A stretch of 5,335 nt of DNA, taken from the NCBI GenBank assembly GCA_964549745.1, contig CAZJWP010000127.1:1-5335 (forward strand), given 5' to 3'. Each line of letters begins with the position of its first letter. The first letter of the stretch is position 1. Under the pieces are notes generated by a model, which did no database searches, was not told the DNA's origin, and saw only the letters and a program-made list of their open reading frames with translations. This DNA comes from J089 sp964549745. Its GTDB lineage: Bacteria > Fidelibacterota > Marinisomatia > Marinisomatales > J089. Shown piece by piece: positions 1 to 5,335 of this stretch. The translations under genes and the position numbers were made by a program.

Positions 1-14
1 GGTTTTCTCAATAT

Positions 15-52
15 CGGGATAATAGTTACCATAACAGGATAGTCTTTTCGGG
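15..52. repeat. Degenerate block repeat, copy 1 (left of the SRAP gene)
   Basis: This segment holds four short blocks in order: CGGGATA (15-21), ATAGTTACC (22-30), GATAGTCTT (38-46) and TTCGGG (47-52). The same blocks recur in the same order and orientation at 823-895, on the other side of the SRAP gene, with longer spacers. Two exact 9-mers in the same order suggest common origin or a shared regulatory element. Confidence 0.4.
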
Positions 53-64
53 GAGGAATGACTT

Positions 65-106
65 ATGCGTAATAATAAACCCAAGAGTGTCAGCAACTAT
101 AGTTAA
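65..106 (+). CDS. Possible 13-codon short ORF behind a strong Shine-Dalgarno match
   Basis: ATG at 65 opens a 13-codon frame (MRNNKPKSVSNYS) ending in TAA at 104-106. A GGGGAGG sequence at 50-56 lies 8 bases before it, a near-ideal ribosome binding site. An overlapping ATG at 58 gives only four codons (MTYA). The peptide is unrecognised, polar and basic, with no signal or membrane segment. It runs toward the SRAP gene, ending 18 bases before that gene's stop. It may be a chance ORF, the remnant of a lost gene's start, or a genuine small peptide. Only the strength of the ribosome-binding match, in a window whose real genes lack one, makes it worth recording. Confidence 0.15.
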   Translation: MRNNKPKSVSNYS

Positions 107-124
107 AGTATTGAAATAACAGGG

Positions 125-796
125 TTAACCATCCAAGCGTTCGATACAATTAGCGCTATTTTCTTTTACGGAATTCACCCTTGCAGAAACCGGGAAAAAC
201 TCCAACTGCACCTCAGGCATCCTGAGCAGACGCTCAACATTTTCAAATGAGTATCGTTTGGTGTCCAGCCAATCCTGCAGGTGTTCAAGGGGTAAAATCG
301 CGGGCATGCGATTGTGAATGTGCTTCAGGTCCGAGCGTGCTTCGGTTGTAATAATCGTATAACTTTTCCATTCGGTTCCGTCCGGCGCTTTCCAGCGATC
401 CCAAAGCCCGGCCATGGGAAGGAGTTTCCCTTCGGCAGACCGAAAGTAGAACGGTTGTTTCCCGGTATCGGTCTTTTGCCACTCGTAGTAACCATCTGCA
501 ATGACCACACAACGATTTGTGGATACCAAGGTCCGAAAAGATGGCTTTTCAACCAGTGTTTCCATCCGGGCGTTTATCATCCTGGCGCCAATTTTGGAAT
601 CCTTTGCCCAGCCCGGGATCAAACCCCAACGCATGGGACGGACAATGCGGTGTTCCGGTCCGGTCAGAATCGGCGAAAGTTGTGTTGGCGCAATATTAAA
701 TGACGGGGCGTAACTATCCGGATTTTCCCATTCTTCCACCGCCAATTCCTCAATAATGGATTGCATATCCCGGGTGAGTGTTTTTCGTCCGCACAT
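125..796 (-). CDS. yedK: SRAP-domain abasic-site DNA-protein crosslink protein (YedK/HMCES family)
   Basis: The family covalently captures abasic sites in single-stranded DNA through the amino-terminal cysteine, which is exposed when the initiator Met is removed, and so shields the lesion during replication. The 223-aa protein begins MCGR, with catalytic Cys2; this fixes the start codon, because the family requires Cys at position 2. Other family hallmarks visible are N34 in FNIAPTQ, the RWGLIPGWA segment (56-64), the INAR motif (74-77), E105 in DGYYEW (101-106), AGLWDRW (129-135), and H161 in HNRMP (161-165). Length is normal for a bacterial member (about 220 aa), so the gene looks complete and active. 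It is divergent from carA and stands alone on its strand here. No Shine-Dalgarno sequence precedes the ATG. The older annotation 'SOS response-associated peptidase' reflects gene-neighbourhood predictions; no LexA-type box was recognised upstream. Family assignment is very secure; the link to SOS in this organism is not shown. Confidence 0.97.
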   Translation of the reverse strand: MCGRKTLTRDMQSIIEELAVEEWENPDSYAPSFNIAPTQLSPILTGPEHRIVRPMRWGLIPGWAKDSKIGARMINARMETLVEKPSFRTLVSTNRCVVIADGYYEWQKTDTGKQPFYFRSAEGKLLPMAGLWDRWKAPDGTEWKSYTIITTEARSDLKHIHNRMPAILPLEHLQDWLDTKRYSFENVERLLRMPEVQLEFFPVSARVNSVKENSANCIERLDG

Positions 797-811
797 GACG
801 AATGAAATTTA

Positions 812-828
812 ATCCCGATTTACGGGAT
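812..828. repeat. Perfect 6-bp inverted repeat at the SRAP -10/start region
   Basis: ATCCCG (812-817) and CGGGAT (823-828) are exact reverse complements around a 5-base spacer. The element overlaps the putative -10 of the SRAP gene and its expected transcription start. That is a typical place for a repressor operator, or it could form a small hairpin at the 5' end of the transcript. No known regulator's consensus is recognised. Confidence 0.4.
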
Positions 829-854
829 ATAGGTATAGTTACCCATTTTTTGAA
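826..854 (-). promoter_or_regulatory. Putative sigma-70-type promoter of the SRAP gene
   Basis: Read on the minus strand, a -35-like TTCAAA (complement of 849-854) and a -10-like TATATC (complement of 826-831) are separated by exactly 17 bases. Transcription would start near 819, giving an untranslated leader of roughly 20-25 bases before the ATG at 796. Position and spacing fit the SRAP gene. The match was found by eye in AT-rich DNA and is not confirmed. Confidence 0.4.
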
Positions 855-860
855 GATGGG
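842..860. repeat. Inverted repeat over the SRAP -35 region
   Basis: CCCAT (842-846) pairs with ATGGG (856-860). The arms extend inward by one T-G and two T-A pairs to make an 8-bp stem with a 3-base loop. The element covers the -35-like hexamer at 849-854. It could be an operator arm or a small hairpin. It is not followed by a T-run on either strand, so a terminator is unlikely. Confidence 0.35.
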
Positions 861-948
861 GATTTTAGAAGCAGTTCGATAGTCTTAAATTCGGGTCCGC
901 ATTCAGCGCTTTTTATTGCAGCCAAACCGACCATGCAACCGAATTCCA

Positions 949-969
949 CGGAGACCTGAACCCTCTCCG
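949..969. repeat. 6-bp inverted repeat upstream of carA
   Basis: CGGAGA (949-954) and TCTCCG (964-969) are exact reverse complements around a 9-base loop. The right arm is also the start of the duplicated unit before carA (TCTCCGCAA at 964). It has no T-run after it, so it is not an intrinsic terminator. A role in the carA leader RNA is possible but unproven. Confidence 0.3.
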
Positions 970-1082
970 CAACACCGGTTTCTCTCTATCAATTCCGTCC
1001 CGGACTTAACGTTGAATTCTCCGCAATACCTATCCATACCGGTGTCACTTGACTGACATCCGGCGAACGAATTCCATCCCGG
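964..1082. repeat. Imperfect tandem duplication spanning the carA leader and start
   Basis: Three blocks occur twice in the same order. TCTCCGCAA is at 964-972 and 1018-1026. ACCGGT is at 974-979 and 1038-1043. AATTCCGTCCCGG at 991-1003 matches AATTCCATCCCGG at 1070-1082 with one difference. Offsets grow from 54 to 64 to 79 bases, so insertions have accumulated in the second unit. That unit reaches into the first eleven or so codons of carA. Confidence 0.4.
1039..1063 (+). promoter_or_regulatory. Hairpin presenting the carA TTG start codon in its loop
   Basis: CCGGTGTCA (1039-1047) pairs with TGACA (1054-1058) and CCGG (1060-1063). This makes nine Watson-Crick pairs with a single bulged T at 1059 and a 6-base loop, CTTGAC (1048-1053). 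The loop contains the TTG start codon at 1049-1051, and the stem's left arm contains the only ribosome-binding candidate, GGTG (1041-1044). If it forms in the mRNA, it would limit translation initiation of carA and, through coupling, of carB. The same palindrome could instead be a DNA operator. The pairing is seen directly; the regulatory role is inferred. Confidence 0.45.
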
Positions 1083-2158
1083 CAAAATTAGTTCTTGAGG
1101 ACGGCCGTTGCTTTTCCGGATGGTCCCTTGGGAAAACAGGTGAGACTATCGGCGAACTCTGTTTTAACACCGGCATGACCGGCTATCAGGAAATTCTCAC
1201 CGATCCCTCTTATGCCGGACAAATCATCACACTGACGTCGCCTCATGTTGGCAACTACGGGCTAAATGATCAGGACCGGGAATCCGATCAAATACATGCT
1301 GCTGGATTGGTCATCCGTGAACCGGCCATCCGACCCTCCAACTGGCGATCGGAAGAAACGCTGGATACCTATTTAAAGAATAACGACGTCGTGGCTATCC
1401 ACGGTGTAGATACCCGGGCGCTGACGCGGCATCTGCGGACACGCGGAGCCATGAACGGGATCATTTCATCTTTGGAAAGCAATACGGAAGCGCTACTGGA
1501 AAAAGCCAAAGCCCGGCCATCCATGAACGGTCAGGATTTGGCAAAACAGGTGACGGCAATCTCAAGTTGGGATTGGGAACCGCCCGCCAAAGTAAGAGCG
1601 AAGATCGCTGTGCTGGATTTTGGTATCAAGTGGAGCACACTTCGCCTGTTGAATGAGCGCGGCTGCATTTTACGGATTTTCCCGGCATCAACATCTGCCG
1701 AAGATGTAATGACCTGGCAGCCGGATGGCGTGTTGTTCAGTAACGGTCCCGGTGATCCGGCGGCGGTTGATTACGGAATTAAAACAGCCAAAGAAATCAT
1801 CGGACGAATTCCGATTCTTGGAATTTGTCTGGGGCACCAAATTTTGAATCTGGCGGCCGGGGCAAAAACCTTTAAACTGAAATTCGGTCACCACGGTATC
1901 AACCATCCGGTGAAAAACCTGGAAACGGGCCGGATTGAGATTACCAGCCAGAATCACGGGTTTGCGGTGGAGAGGGATAGTTTGCCGCCCAATGTGGAAT
2001 TGACCCACATTAATTTGAATGACAATACGGTGGAGGGCACACGCTGGAAAGATGCACCGGCGCTTTCGGTTCAATATCATCCGGAAGGCGGTCCCGGTCC
2101 CGGCGATTCACGTTACATTTTTGATCGATTTATGCAACTCATAGAAAAAACGAAATAG
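1049..2158 (+). CDS. carA: Carbamoyl phosphate synthetase small (glutaminase) subunit
   Basis: CarA hydrolyses glutamine and delivers ammonia to CarB for carbamoyl phosphate synthesis (pyrimidine and arginine pathways, cytoplasm). The N-terminal CPSase domain (about 12-140) has LVLEDG, GELCFNTGMTGYQEILTDPSY and DTRALTRHLR. The C-terminal class I glutamine amidotransferase domain (about 185-365) has SNGPGDP (231-237), nucleophile C260 in GICLGHQ, QNHGF (301-305), and H344/E346 in YHPE, which complete the triad. At 369 aa it is about 13 shorter than the E. coli protein, mainly from a short inter-domain linker near 172-184. The start is TTG at 1049: the frame is closed by a TGA at 1013-1015, no ATG or GTG lies between, and the family homology begins about 12 residues in. 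The only ribosome-binding candidate is GGTG (1041-1044). Oddities are HPEGGPGPGDS where HPEASPGPHD-like sequence is usual, and S196 in DFGIKWS where Asn is usual. The stop codon directly abuts the carB ATG. Confidence 0.97.
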   Translation: MTDIRRTNSIPAKLVLEDGRCFSGWSLGKTGETIGELCFNTGMTGYQEILTDPSYAGQIITLTSPHVGNYGLNDQDRESDQIHAAGLVIREPAIRPSNWRSEETLDTYLKNNDVVAIHGVDTRALTRHLRTRGAMNGIISSLESNTEALLEKAKARPSMNGQDLAKQVTAISSWDWEPPAKVRAKIAVLDFGIKWSTLRLLNERGCILRIFPASTSAEDVMTWQPDGVLFSNGPGDPAAVDYGIKTAKEIIGRIPILGICLGHQILNLAAGAKTFKLKFGHHGINHPVKNLETGRIEITSQNHGFAVERDSLPPNVELTHINLNDNTVEGTRWKDAPALSVQYHPEGGPGPGDSRYIFDRFMQLIEKTK

Positions 2159-5100
2159 ATGCCGAAGCGCACGGACATTCAATCGATTTTGGTTCCCGGC
2201 GCCGGACCGATTGTCATCGGCCAGGCCTGCGAATTCGACTATTCCGGCACCCAGGCCGTCCGGGCGTTGAAGGAAGAAGGGTACCGCGTCATTCTGGTCA
2301 ACTCCAATCCGGCCACCATTATGACGGATCCTGAGCTGGCAGACCGCACCTATATTGAACCCATGACGCCCGAATATCTGGAAGCCATCATCGCCCGGGA
2401 AAAACCCGATGCACTGCTCCCGACTGTTGGCGGTCAGAACGCCCTGAATCTGGCCATGAAGCTGGAAGAACAGGGAATCCTTAAAAAGTACGGAGTTCAA
2501 ATCATCGGCGCGCCGATCGACGCCATCCGCCGGGGCGAGGATCGGGATGCCTTCAAATCAGCGATGGAAGGAGCCGGGATTCCGGTGGCGCAGGGCGGAC
2601 TTGTGAATTCCTGGGAAGAGGCCAAAGCCTACCTTGATGTTGTGCCGTTTCCATGGATTCTAAGACCATCGTTTACGTTAGGCGGCAGCGGCGGGAGCGT
2701 GACGTATAATCGTGAAGAAGTGCAACCGGCGGTGGAACGGGCGCTTTCGGAAAGTCCGGTACATCGCGTATTGATCGAAGAATCGCTGCTGGGCTGGAAA
2801 GAATTCGAGCTGGAGATCATTCGCGATAAAGCGGACAATGCGATCGTGGTCTGCTCCATCGAAAATGTGGATCCCATGGGTGTGCACACCGGCGATTCCA
2901 TAACCGTGGCGCCGGCCATGACGCTCACGGACCGGGAATATCAGCAAATGCGCGACCGGGCGCTGACCTGCCTGCGTGTAGTCGGCGTGGACACCGGCGG
3001 GTCCAATGTCCAGTTTGCGGTGAATCCGGAAACCGGGCGTATGATCATTATCGAAATGAATCCCCGCGTCAGCCGCAGCTCCGCTCTGGCCAGCAAAGCC
3101 ACCGGTTACCCGATTGCCAAGGTTGCCGCCAAATTGGCGGTGGGCTACACGCTGGATGAACTGCCCAATGAGATCACCGGTGAAACTCTGGCGGCTTTTG
3201 AACCCGCAATTGATTATTCCGTGGTGAAGGTGCCGCGCTTTGATTTTGAAAAATTCCCTTCCGCATCCGGTGTGCTGGGTGTCCAGATGCAATCGGTAGG
3301 GGAAGTGATGGCATTAGGCCGGACTTTTCCGGAGGCGCTGCAAAAGGCATTTCGTTCGCTGGAAGTGGGTCTGGACGGGCTTGAGCCCAAACCACCGGCG
3401 GAAGGCGATCCGGACGCGTCCCGGGCACGATCCCTGGATTTGTCATTGCTTCGGTTCCCCACCGCATTCCGTTTGGTGAAACTGGTCCAGGCTTTCCGGA
3501 ATGACGTTTCAGTGGCGGAAATTCACGAGCGCACCGGAATTGATCCCTGGTTTTTGGATCACATTGCACAATTGGCTAAGACGGAAATATCCGAACAAAC
3601 GGCAGAATCGGTTTTCCGGTACAAACAATGGGGATTCTCAGACCGGCAACTGGCGAAGCAATTTGGGCTGAGTCCACAAAATTTCAGGAAATGGCGAACA
3701 GGTCAGGATATAAAGCCGGTGTATAAAATGGTCGATACCTGTGCGGCCGAATTCGCCGCCAAAACACCTTACTGCTATTCGACATACGAAGAGGAGAATG
3801 AGATTATCCCTTTAGACGGAAAGAAGATCATGATCCTGGGCGGCGGACCCAATCGCATTGGTCAGGGGATTGAGTTTGACTACTGTTGCGTCCAGGCGGT
3901 GTTCGGGCTGAAGGAGCTGGGTTTTAAAACCATCATGGTTAACTGTAATCCGGAGACGGTTTCCACCGATTTTGATCTGGTGGACCGGTTGTACTTCGAA
4001 CCGGTGACGGTGGAGGATGTGCTCAACATTGTGGATCTGGAAAAACCGGACGGTGTACTGATCCAGTTCGGCGGCCAGACGCCGCTGAAGATCGCTAATG
4101 AGTTGGCCGTTGCCGGCGTCCCGATTGCCGGGACATCTCCCGATCAGATTGACCGGGCCGAAGACAGGCGGCGTTTTGGGGACGTCGTGAAAAAGTTGGG
4201 GATCCGGGTTCCGAATTTCGGAACCGGCACAACGTTGGAAGAAGTGGTGACCGAAGCGGAGCGGATCGGTTACCCGGTACTGGTCCGGCCCAGCTATGTG
4301 TTGGGCGGGCGCGCTATGGAAATTGTGTATTCCACGGAACAACTGGTGGATTACGTGGCCCGTTCCGCCGATGTAACCGCCGGTCATCCGATCCTGGTGG
4401 ACGAGTTTCTGGAGGATGCCTTCGAATTTGATGTGGATGCCTTGTGTGACGGGAAAGACATTGTCATTGCCGGGATTTTACAGCACATCGAAGAAGCGGG
4501 AATTCATTCCGGCGATTCGGCTTGTGTGCTTCCGCCGTATCGCATCACCGGGGAAGCGCTGGAAACGATCCGCAAACAAACCCGCGACCTGGCGCTGGAA
4601 CTTCATGTGAAAGGACTGATCAATATCCAGTTCGCTTACAAAGACGACACCGTATATGTCCTGGAAGTAAATCCCCGGGCCAGCCGGACCGTGCCGTTTA
4701 TCAGTAAAGCGCGGGGAATTCCCATTGCCAAAATTGCGGCACAGTTAGCCGTAGGAGCCTCGTTAAAGGACTTTCAATTTCCTGATCCGGTGGAAGGGAC
4801 CCATTTGGCCGTCAAGGAAGCGGTTTTGCCTTTCAACAAATTCCCGAATGAAAAAGTATTTTTGGGTCCGGAGATGAAATCCACCGGTGAAGTGATGGGA
4901 ATGGCCGATTCGTTGGGTTCCGCCTTCCGCAAAGGTTTAATCAGCGCCGGGACCGATTTACCCGTTGAAGGACAGGTTTTCATTTCGGTGAATGATCGTG
5001 ATAAATGGACGGTGATTCCCATTGCCCGGGATTTCCTGGAACTGGGATTTTCCCTGGCGGCGACGTCGGGAACAGCAAAGGTTTTGCAGCAAAATGGTAT

Positions 5101-5335
5101 TCCGGCGGAAACCGTATTTAAAGTCGGAGAGGGTCGTCCGAATGTGGCGGACCGCATCAAAAACCGGGAAATTGTTCTGGTGGTGAATACACCCATGGGA
5201 AGCCGGTCCCGGGCGGACGAAGCGGCGATCGGACGAGCATCCATCCGCTATGGTGTTCCGGTGTTTACAACCTTGTCGGCAGCCCAGGCAGCGGTTCGGG
5301 CATTAAGATCTTCTGCTAAACCGGTTGTGAGAGCG
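2159..5335 (+). CDS. carB: Carbamoyl phosphate synthetase large subunit, 3' end cut by window
   Basis: CarB makes carbamoyl phosphate from bicarbonate, ammonia supplied by CarA, and two ATP. I read 1059 codons in one uninterrupted frame to the last base. The E. coli protein is 1073 aa, so only a short tail is probably missing. The order is: carboxyphosphate synthetase ATP-grasp half (about 1-400; R129, R169, LGGSGGS 174-180, H243, E299/N301/R303 at the E. coli numbers); oligomerisation domain (about 400-550, VDTCAAEFA near its end); carbamate-phosphorylating half (about 550-930; R710, RPSYVLGGRAMEIVY, E836/N838/R840, five residues behind E. coli); and an MGS-like allosteric domain (about 935 on). 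The residues corresponding to the E. coli UMP/IMP site (K954, T974, T977, K993) are present as K949, T969, T972 and K988. Of the E. coli ornithine ligands, E783, D791, E892 and T1042 are present, but the Tyr1040 position is Val1035. There is no Shine-Dalgarno sequence; the TAG-ATG junction with carA implies translational coupling. Confidence 0.98.
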   Translation, partial: MPKRTDIQSILVPGAGPIVIGQACEFDYSGTQAVRALKEEGYRVILVNSNPATIMTDPELADRTYIEPMTPEYLEAIIAREKPDALLPTVGGQNALNLAMKLEEQGILKKYGVQIIGAPIDAIRRGEDRDAFKSAMEGAGIPVAQGGLVNSWEEAKAYLDVVPFPWILRPSFTLGGSGGSVTYNREEVQPAVERALSESPVHRVLIEESLLGWKEFELEIIRDKADNAIVVCSIENVDPMGVHTGDSITVAPAMTLTDREYQQMRDRALTCLRVVGVDTGGSNVQFAVNPETGRMIIIEMNPRVSRSSALASKATGYPIAKVAAKLAVGYTLDELPNEITGETLAAFEPAIDYSVVKVPRFDFEKFPSASGVLGVQMQSVGEVMALGRTFPEALQKAFRSLEVGLDGLEPKPPAEGDPDASRARSLDLSLLRFPTAFRLVKLVQAFRNDVSVAEIHERTGIDPWFLDHIAQLAKTEISEQTAESVFRYKQWGFSDRQLAKQFGLSPQNFRKWRTGQDIKPVYKMVDTCAAEFAAKTPYCYSTYEEENEIIPLDGKKIMILGGGPNRIGQGIEFDYCCVQAVFGLKELGFKTIMVNCNPETVSTDFDLVDRLYFEPVTVEDVLNIVDLEKPDGVLIQFGGQTPLKIANELAVAGVPIAGTSPDQIDRAEDRRRFGDVVKKLGIRVPNFGTGTTLEEVVTEAERIGYPVLVRPSYVLGGRAMEIVYSTEQLVDYVARSADVTAGHPILVDEFLEDAFEFDVDALCDGKDIVIAGILQHIEEAGIHSGDSACVLPPYRITGEALETIRKQTRDLALELHVKGLINIQFAYKDDTVYVLEVNPRASRTVPFISKARGIPIAKIAAQLAVGASLKDFQFPDPVEGTHLAVKEAVLPFNKFPNEKVFLGPEMKSTGEVMGMADSLGSAFRKGLISAGTDLPVEGQVFISVNDRDKWTVIPIARDFLELGFSLAATSGTAKVLQQNGIPAETVFKVGEGRPNVADRIKNREIVLVVNTPMGSRSRADEAAIGRASIRYGVPVFTTLSAAQAAVRALRSSAKPVVRA

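Larger units (their letters stand above)
823..895. repeat. Degenerate block repeat, copy 2 (SRAP/carA intergenic region)
   Basis: The blocks are CGGGATA (823-829), ATAGTTACC (835-843), GATAGTCTT (878-886) and TTCGGG (890-895). Compared with copy 1, there are 5 extra bases between blocks one and two, and 27 more between blocks two and three. The longer second spacer contains the inverted repeat over the -35 region. The SRAP promoter lies inside this copy. Confidence 0.4.

Noticed and set aside
95..104. Perfect 10-base palindrome AACTATAGTT near the end of the SRAP gene, considered as a terminator.
   Set aside because: The stem is short and AT-rich, has no loop, and is not followed by a T-run on the minus strand; it is more likely chance.
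871..884. GAAC half-site on the minus strand upstream of the SRAP gene, considered as a Bacillus-type LexA box.
   Set aside because: The second half-site (GTTC at 4-base spacing) is absent.
1009..1026. TTGAATTC region considered as an ArgR (ARG box) operator for carAB.
   Set aside because: The AT-rich centre and the second half of the consensus are missing; the CCGCAA that follows does not fit.
941..1075. Three GAATTC hexamers (941, 1014, 1069) considered as a spaced operator array.
   Set aside because: Spacing is irregular (73 and 55 bases), and the last two fall within or beside the duplicated units, so the duplication explains them better.
903..1085. 60-codon minus-strand ORF opposite the carA leader and start.
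   Set aside because: It has no recognisable domain and no ribosome binding site, it overlaps the start of carA, and its composition reflects the repeated CCGG/GAATTC segments. It is most likely a chance ORF.
2678..3569. Several long minus-strand ORFs (up to 204 codons) inside carB.
   Set aside because: They lie opposite an intact, highly conserved gene. Their His/Arg/Gly-rich translations are typical antisense shadows of moderately GC-rich coding DNA.
2159..5335. Possible frameshift in carB, suggested by the end of the window appearing out of phase when the start is taken as 2161.
   Set aside because: The ATG actually begins at 2159, the last two bases of the previous line plus the first of the next. 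From there the frame is continuous for 1059 codons, and E. coli-equivalent residues keep their expected numbering.
1..5335. Searched by eye for CRISPR arrays, tRNA or rRNA genes, transposase genes and insertion-sequence ends.
   Set aside because: No regularly spaced repeats, RNA gene signatures or transposase motifs were seen.

Overview
The window is bacterial chromosome at moderate GC. It holds a leftward SRAP-family gene (YedK/HMCES type, abasic-site DNA-protein crosslink repair) and, divergent from it, a rightward carA-carB operon for carbamoyl phosphate synthetase. carB is still open at the last base, so its C-terminus is cut by the window edge. No phylum can be named safely. None of the three genes has a canonical Shine-Dalgarno sequence, carA starts at TTG, and carA/carB have compact linkers. 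This weakly recalls Bacteroidetes/FCB-type bacteria, but that is only an inference.

Layout. Bases 1-124 are non-coding for any recognised gene; they contain one very short ORF (13 codons) behind a strong Shine-Dalgarno match, and one copy of a degenerate block repeat. Bases 125-796 (minus strand) are the SRAP gene, 223 aa, with all expected active-site residues. Bases 797-1048 are a divergent intergenic region of 252 bp. It has a plausible minus-strand promoter overlapped by two inverted repeats, the second copy of the block repeat, an imperfect tandem duplication in front of carA, and a hairpin whose loop contains the carA TTG start codon. carA (1049-2158, 369 aa) is followed with no intervening base (TAG-ATG) by carB (2159 to the edge, 1059 codons visible).

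Function. CarA hydrolyses glutamine and passes ammonia through the heterodimer to CarB. CarB makes carbamoyl phosphate from bicarbonate, ammonia and two ATP, for pyrimidine and arginine synthesis. Both subunits look catalytically intact. The SRAP protein has no evident functional link to carAB.

I found no mobile element, CRISPR array, RNA gene or new multi-gene system. The parts that known families do not explain are all in the two intergenic regions: the start-codon hairpin of carA, the tandem duplication before it, and the shared blocks on both sides of the SRAP gene.
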